A stretch of DNA of 64,000 nt, from assembly GCF_017873605.1 (NCBI RefSeq), contig NZ_JAGGKI010000007.1, forward strand, positions 62,001 through 126,000, read 5' to 3'. The notes below the pieces were generated by a model, which was not told where the DNA came from, did not search any database, and saw only the letters and a program-made list of their open reading frames with translations. Below are positions 61,140 to 64,000 of the stretch, in pieces. Position 1 is the first letter of the stretch. The number at the start of each line of letters is the position of its first letter. This DNA comes from Paenibacillus lactis. Its GTDB lineage: Bacteria; Bacillota; Bacilli; Paenibacillales; Paenibacillaceae. A program made the position numbers and the translations under genes.

Positions 61140-61173
61140 AGACAGGCGATCGTGTGATCGGCTGTCTTTTTTT
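61140..61173 (+). terminator. Rho-independent terminator of the LacI operon
   Basis: AGACAG.CGATC - GTGT - GATCG.CTGTCT followed by seven T. Confidence 0.88.
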
Positions 61174-61237
61174 CATTAAACATCTATATAGAGTAAAGGC
61201 GTACACAAGTTAATAGATGCAAAATCGCGGTTATTTT

Positions 61238-61708
61238 CTATTCCTTCGTGGTCTTGCGAAGCTGTTCGATGAGGCCACGCAGAATTTGATTGGAATGAAG
61301 GATGTAATCGAGTATGGTCTCCAGCTGATCTTGATCGTACTTCGAATATAAGTCAAGCATGGCATCGTTTAATGGAGCGAAAACCTCTTTAATCGCATGC
61401 AGTTGCGAATAGACGGGCTCGGCATAAACCACCCTGAGATCGCCGGGATCCTTGGCTCTGCGGATGAAGCCTGCCTTCTCCAATCGGTTGAGGACGCTTG
61501 TTATCGCCCCCGTGGTTAGGCCGGTCCATTCGGCGAGCTGTCCCGCCGTGACCCTTCCTTTGCTCAGGATCAGATCCATACATTTATGATCCGTAATGTT
61601 AAGACCCAGATGCGCCGCGACCGCTTGATGGAACATGACGGTTTGCGTAGATAATTGTTTGGAAGCCTCGGTAAGCGACTGCTGCAGATCTTGTTGTGTC
61701 GGTTTCAT
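61238..61708 (-). CDS. MarR-family regulator
   Basis: A 156-residue winged-helix protein. The HTH is near 52-78 (VTAGQLAEWTGLTTGAITSVLNRLEKAGFI), with the wing RRAKDPGDLRVVYAEP. Terminal helices give the dimer. AAAGGTGG precedes the ATG on the minus strand. It is divergent from a multicopper oxidase gene, whose start region carries a 19-base perfect palindrome, a probable target. There is one cysteine (in DHKCMDL) near the N-terminal helices, the position used by some oxidant sensors; that function is a guess. Confidence 0.9.
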   Translation of the reverse strand: MKPTQQDLQQSLTEASKQLSTQTVMFHQAVAAHLGLNITDHKCMDLILSKGRVTAGQLAEWTGLTTGAITSVLNRLEKAGFIRRAKDPGDLRVVYAEPVYSQLHAIKEVFAPLNDAMLDLYSKYDQDQLETILDYILHSNQILRGLIEQLRKTTKE

Positions 61709-61740
61709 ACGATACCACCTTTAAACATAGCGATACATGA

Positions 61741-61769
61741 AGTATACCATAACAGCTATCTTGCATTAA
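61741..61769 (-). promoter_or_regulatory. Promoter of the MarR gene
   Basis: On the minus strand TTAATG (61764-61769)-N17-TATACT (61741-61746). Confidence 0.48.
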
Positions 61770-61885
61770 AAAAACACCGCTGGTATCAACATCTCCATCC
61801 AGAGTCCAGGTGAAGAATCAGTCTTGAGACCAATGCGGCATCCCCTCATTATTGTAAAATGAACATAATGATTTTGATCATCATA

Positions 61886-61904
61886 TATCTTAATGATTAA
61901 GATA
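61886..61904 (+). promoter_or_regulatory. 19-base perfect palindrome before the multicopper oxidase
   Basis: TATCTTAAT-G-ATTAAGATA is symmetric over all nine base pairs. It lies eight bases before GGGGGG of the ribosome site and overlaps a possible -10 (TAAGAT 61898-61903, with TTGATC at 61874-61879). This is a repressor position, probably for the divergent MarR. Confidence 0.72.
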
Positions 61905-61924
61905 ATTAGATGGGGGGAACAGTC

Positions 61925-63991
61925 TTGTTCGAATCACTAATGGGATTTGAATTTCTGCTATTACTGTGTTCCATTGCGGTCTGGGGGGGAACTGGATTTG
62001 TAGTAAATCATCTTAAATATGTTAGAGGACGCGACCCGAGCTACCGGCGTTGGGTAAGGGCGGCGCAACTCGGTGTGGCCATCGGCAGCAGCCTGATCAT
62101 CCTGTGGGCAGCCGTCATCCTGATCATTATGCTTCAGTTCGGCTGGCTGTACGTCATGGACCGAGTCATCGTCGTTTTACCGCTGCTTGGCCTGCCGTTG
62201 GCTGCCGTACGGATGGTTGCGCGGCCGAAGCTGTCGCGGGAATCGATGGATCGTCACGCCAAGCAATCGGTCATAGTCACCGTTCATGTTATGTTCGTTG
62301 GAGCTGTAATTGCATTGTGGCTTGTGGCGATTGACATCCCGGCTATCCCTAACCTGAGGGATTTATTGATATACGGCGGGGCCTTAATCCTTTCAGCACT
62401 ATTGCTTAGCCTTCATCACGGCAGGAGATTAAGAATTGTAGATAACCGCCCGCCCAAACGTATCCAAAGAATTGCTAGGGGCGCATTGTATTCCATTCTT
62501 GTGCTTGGAACCGCGCTCGCCGGATTGGTGATATCCATGAGAATGAGTGAATTACCCGGCACGATGCCCATGGTTCACCATCGCACCGCCGATTTTGGGG
62601 GAGGTGATATCCTTGAAGACGATCATATGCACGCCCACCACCAGGGGCAAGTTACCGGGACGAGTGGAAATCCAGTGAGCGTCACGGAGCTCAAAGGTCC
62701 CCAAACAGGTATTCCCGACAAAAAGTATGTATTGAGCGCCGAGACGAAGACGCTCCGTCTGGCTTCCGGCGAAGCCATCGAAGCGTGGACGTTCAACGGG
62801 CAGATCCCGGGACCCGCGCTTGAAGCGGATGAGGGTGATCTGGTCGAAGTACGGTTAGTGAACAAAAACATTGCGAGCGGCGTTACGCTTCACTGGCACG
62901 GCGTTGATGTTCCGAATGGCGAGGATGGCGTTGCCGGAATGACCCAGGATGCCGTGATGCCCGGCGAGTCGTATACCTACCGTTTTGTCGTCAATGAAAC
63001 GGGAACCCACTGGTATCACTCCCACCAGCAATCTTCCATTCAAGTGCAAAAGGGACTGTTCGGTTCATTCGTCATTCGTCCGTCCAATCAGCAAGATTCG
63101 GAAACGATGGATGCGACCGTGATGGCCCATCATTGGGTGACGCCGGGCGGCAGGGAAATTGCAGCGCTCGGTTTGGCCGATACGTTCCAGCGGCAGAAGG
63201 TAAAACCGGGAACACCCGTACGGCTTCGGCTCGTTAATGCGGGGAACTTGACGCAGACCTTCACATTGAACGGCGTATCTTATAAGGTAGCCGCCGTCGA
63301 CGGCTATGAGCTCAATGAGCCGGGAACGCTGACGGACAGCTTATTGCGGATCGGTGGGGGAGGGCGCTATGATGTCATTTTCACCATGCCAAAGACGCCG
63401 GTCACTTTGACAATGATCTCGGAACCAGATCCGATCGGCATTGTATACAGTCAGGATGGGCAAGGTGAACCGGACATACTCCAGAAAGGCACGGTGTTAG
63501 ACATCACAGCGTATGGATCGCCAGCAGACACTCCGTTCAATCCTTCGACCGACTTCGACCGATCGTTTACGGTGATTTTAGATCAGACGTACTTTGGCAC
63601 TTATAACGGAGAAGCGGGACAGCAATGGGTAATCAACGGAAAGGCGTTTCCGGAAACCCCAACTCTCATGGTCAGGGAGGGAGATATCGTAAAAACGACC
63701 TTCGTCAATCGGAGCTTTGCCGACCATCCTATGCACCTACATGGGCATCATATCCAGGTCCTAAGCAGGAACGGCGAACCGATCAGCGGAAGCCCGCTCG
63801 TCCTGGATACGTTAAATATTGAACCTGGCGAGTCGTTCGAAGTCGCATTCTTGGCAAATAATCCCGGCCTATGGATGGATCACTGCCATAATCTGGATCA
63901 TGCACAAAAAGGAATGACCATGCATGTGGCATATGAGAATGTCTACATGCCATTCGCAATAGGCAGCGATACGGGCAATCATCCTGAATAA
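61925..63991 (+). CDS. Membrane-anchored multicopper oxidase
   Basis: A 688-residue enzyme in two parts. Residues 1-205 hold about five membrane segments, an unusual N-terminal anchor. A His-rich linker (DDHMHAHHQG) follows at about 230. The oxidase has cupredoxin domains with all copper motifs: HWHG at 323-326, HWYHSH at 362-367, HPMHLHGHH near 605 and the C-terminal HCHNLDHAQKGM at 653-664, giving type 1 ligands C654, H659 and axial M664. It should oxidise Cu(I), Mn(II), phenols or similar outside the membrane. The TTG at 61925 has GGGGGA before it; ATG 61910 is an alternative. Confidence 0.9.
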   Translation: MFESLMGFEFLLLLCSIAVWGGTGFVVNHLKYVRGRDPSYRRWVRAAQLGVAIGSSLIILWAAVILIIMLQFGWLYVMDRVIVVLPLLGLPLAAVRMVARPKLSRESMDRHAKQSVIVTVHVMFVGAVIALWLVAIDIPAIPNLRDLLIYGGALILSALLLSLHHGRRLRIVDNRPPKRIQRIARGALYSILVLGTALAGLVISMRMSELPGTMPMVHHRTADFGGGDILEDDHMHAHHQGQVTGTSGNPVSVTELKGPQTGIPDKKYVLSAETKTLRLASGEAIEAWTFNGQIPGPALEADEGDLVEVRLVNKNIASGVTLHWHGVDVPNGEDGVAGMTQDAVMPGESYTYRFVVNETGTHWYHSHQQSSIQVQKGLFGSFVIRPSNQQDSETMDATVMAHHWVTPGGREIAALGLADTFQRQKVKPGTPVRLRLVNAGNLTQTFTLNGVSYKVAAVDGYELNEPGTLTDSLLRIGGGGRYDVIFTMPKTPVTLTMISEPDPIGIVYSQDGQGEPDILQKGTVLDITAYGSPADTPFNPSTDFDRSFTVILDQTYFGTYNGEAGQQWVINGKAFPETPTLMVREGDIVKTTFVNRSFADHPMHLHGHHIQVLSRNGEPISGSPLVLDTLNIEPGESFEVAFLANNPGLWMDHCHNLDHAQKGMTMHVAYENVYMPFAIGSDTGNHPE

Positions 63992-64000
63992 GCATTTATG

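Noticed and set aside
1..64000. tRNA, rRNA, CRISPR arrays and insertion sequences
   Set aside because: Looked for T-arm-like sequences, regularly spaced repeats and transposase motifs on both strands; none was convincing by eye.

Overview
The window reads as chromosomal DNA of a spore-forming, low-to-moderate GC Gram-positive bacterium of the Paenibacillus type. The support is a GerA/GerC/GerB germination operon behind a sigma-G-like promoter, a MurE with the DNPR motif typical of meso-DAP ligases, strong Shine-Dalgarno sites with many TTG/GTG starts, and the many sugar transporters and two-component AraC/YesM systems usual in that genus. I see no rRNA or tRNA gene, no CRISPR array and no complete insertion sequence. 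Species is not determined.

Layout. 1-10.7 kb: drug-export-like ABC operon, a DeoR regulator, an operon of metallo-beta-lactamase-fold hydrolase, MFS transporter and metallophosphoesterase, a MarR operon with two matched operator boxes, and a GntR(YtrA-type)/ABC-2 operon with an AT-rich operator. 10.8-17.6 kb: a glycan locus with an AraC regulator fused to a GH39 glycosidase (probably starting at ATT), then a catabolite-controlled pair made of a frameshifted PTS EIIC and a GH3 beta-glucosidase. 17.7-23.4 kb: germination operon followed by a murE gene. 23.5-31.3 kb: Rrf2 regulator, a thioredoxin-reductase-like flavoprotein and a complete five-gene oligopeptide ABC transporter. 31.3-39.5 kb: a PAP2 phosphatase behind a coupled 39-codon ORF, then a CUT1 sugar uptake operon (two permeases, binding lipoprotein) with a YesM-type kinase and AraC-type response regulator. 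Direct repeats before the uptake operon are candidate sites for that regulator. 39.5-50 kb: a TPR-SUKH protein, a secreted stalk-domain protein, DUF421, two TetR/efflux pairs and an ECF sigma/anti-sigma pair. 50-56 kb: a promoter plus a strongly folded leader RNA and two terminators ahead of a BpsA-like branched-polyamine synthase, then ilvD coupled to a GntR remnant, an AlkD glycosylase and a GNAT-APH fusion. 56-64 kb: SGNH hydrolase, a divergent LacI-controlled sugar regulon (GatC-like EIIC; epimerase and PfkB kinase) with two identical operators, and a MarR divergent from a membrane-anchored multicopper oxidase.

How the genes work together. The window is mostly small, self-contained regulator-plus-transporter or regulator-plus-enzyme modules, most with a visible operator next to the regulator. 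Two PTS EIIC genes lack neighbouring IIA/IIB partners, and the CUT1 system lacks an ATPase; these probably borrow components encoded elsewhere. The less usual items are the regulator-glycosidase fusion with its ATT start, the structured leader before the BpsA-like gene, and the AraC-type direct repeats before the CUT1 operon.
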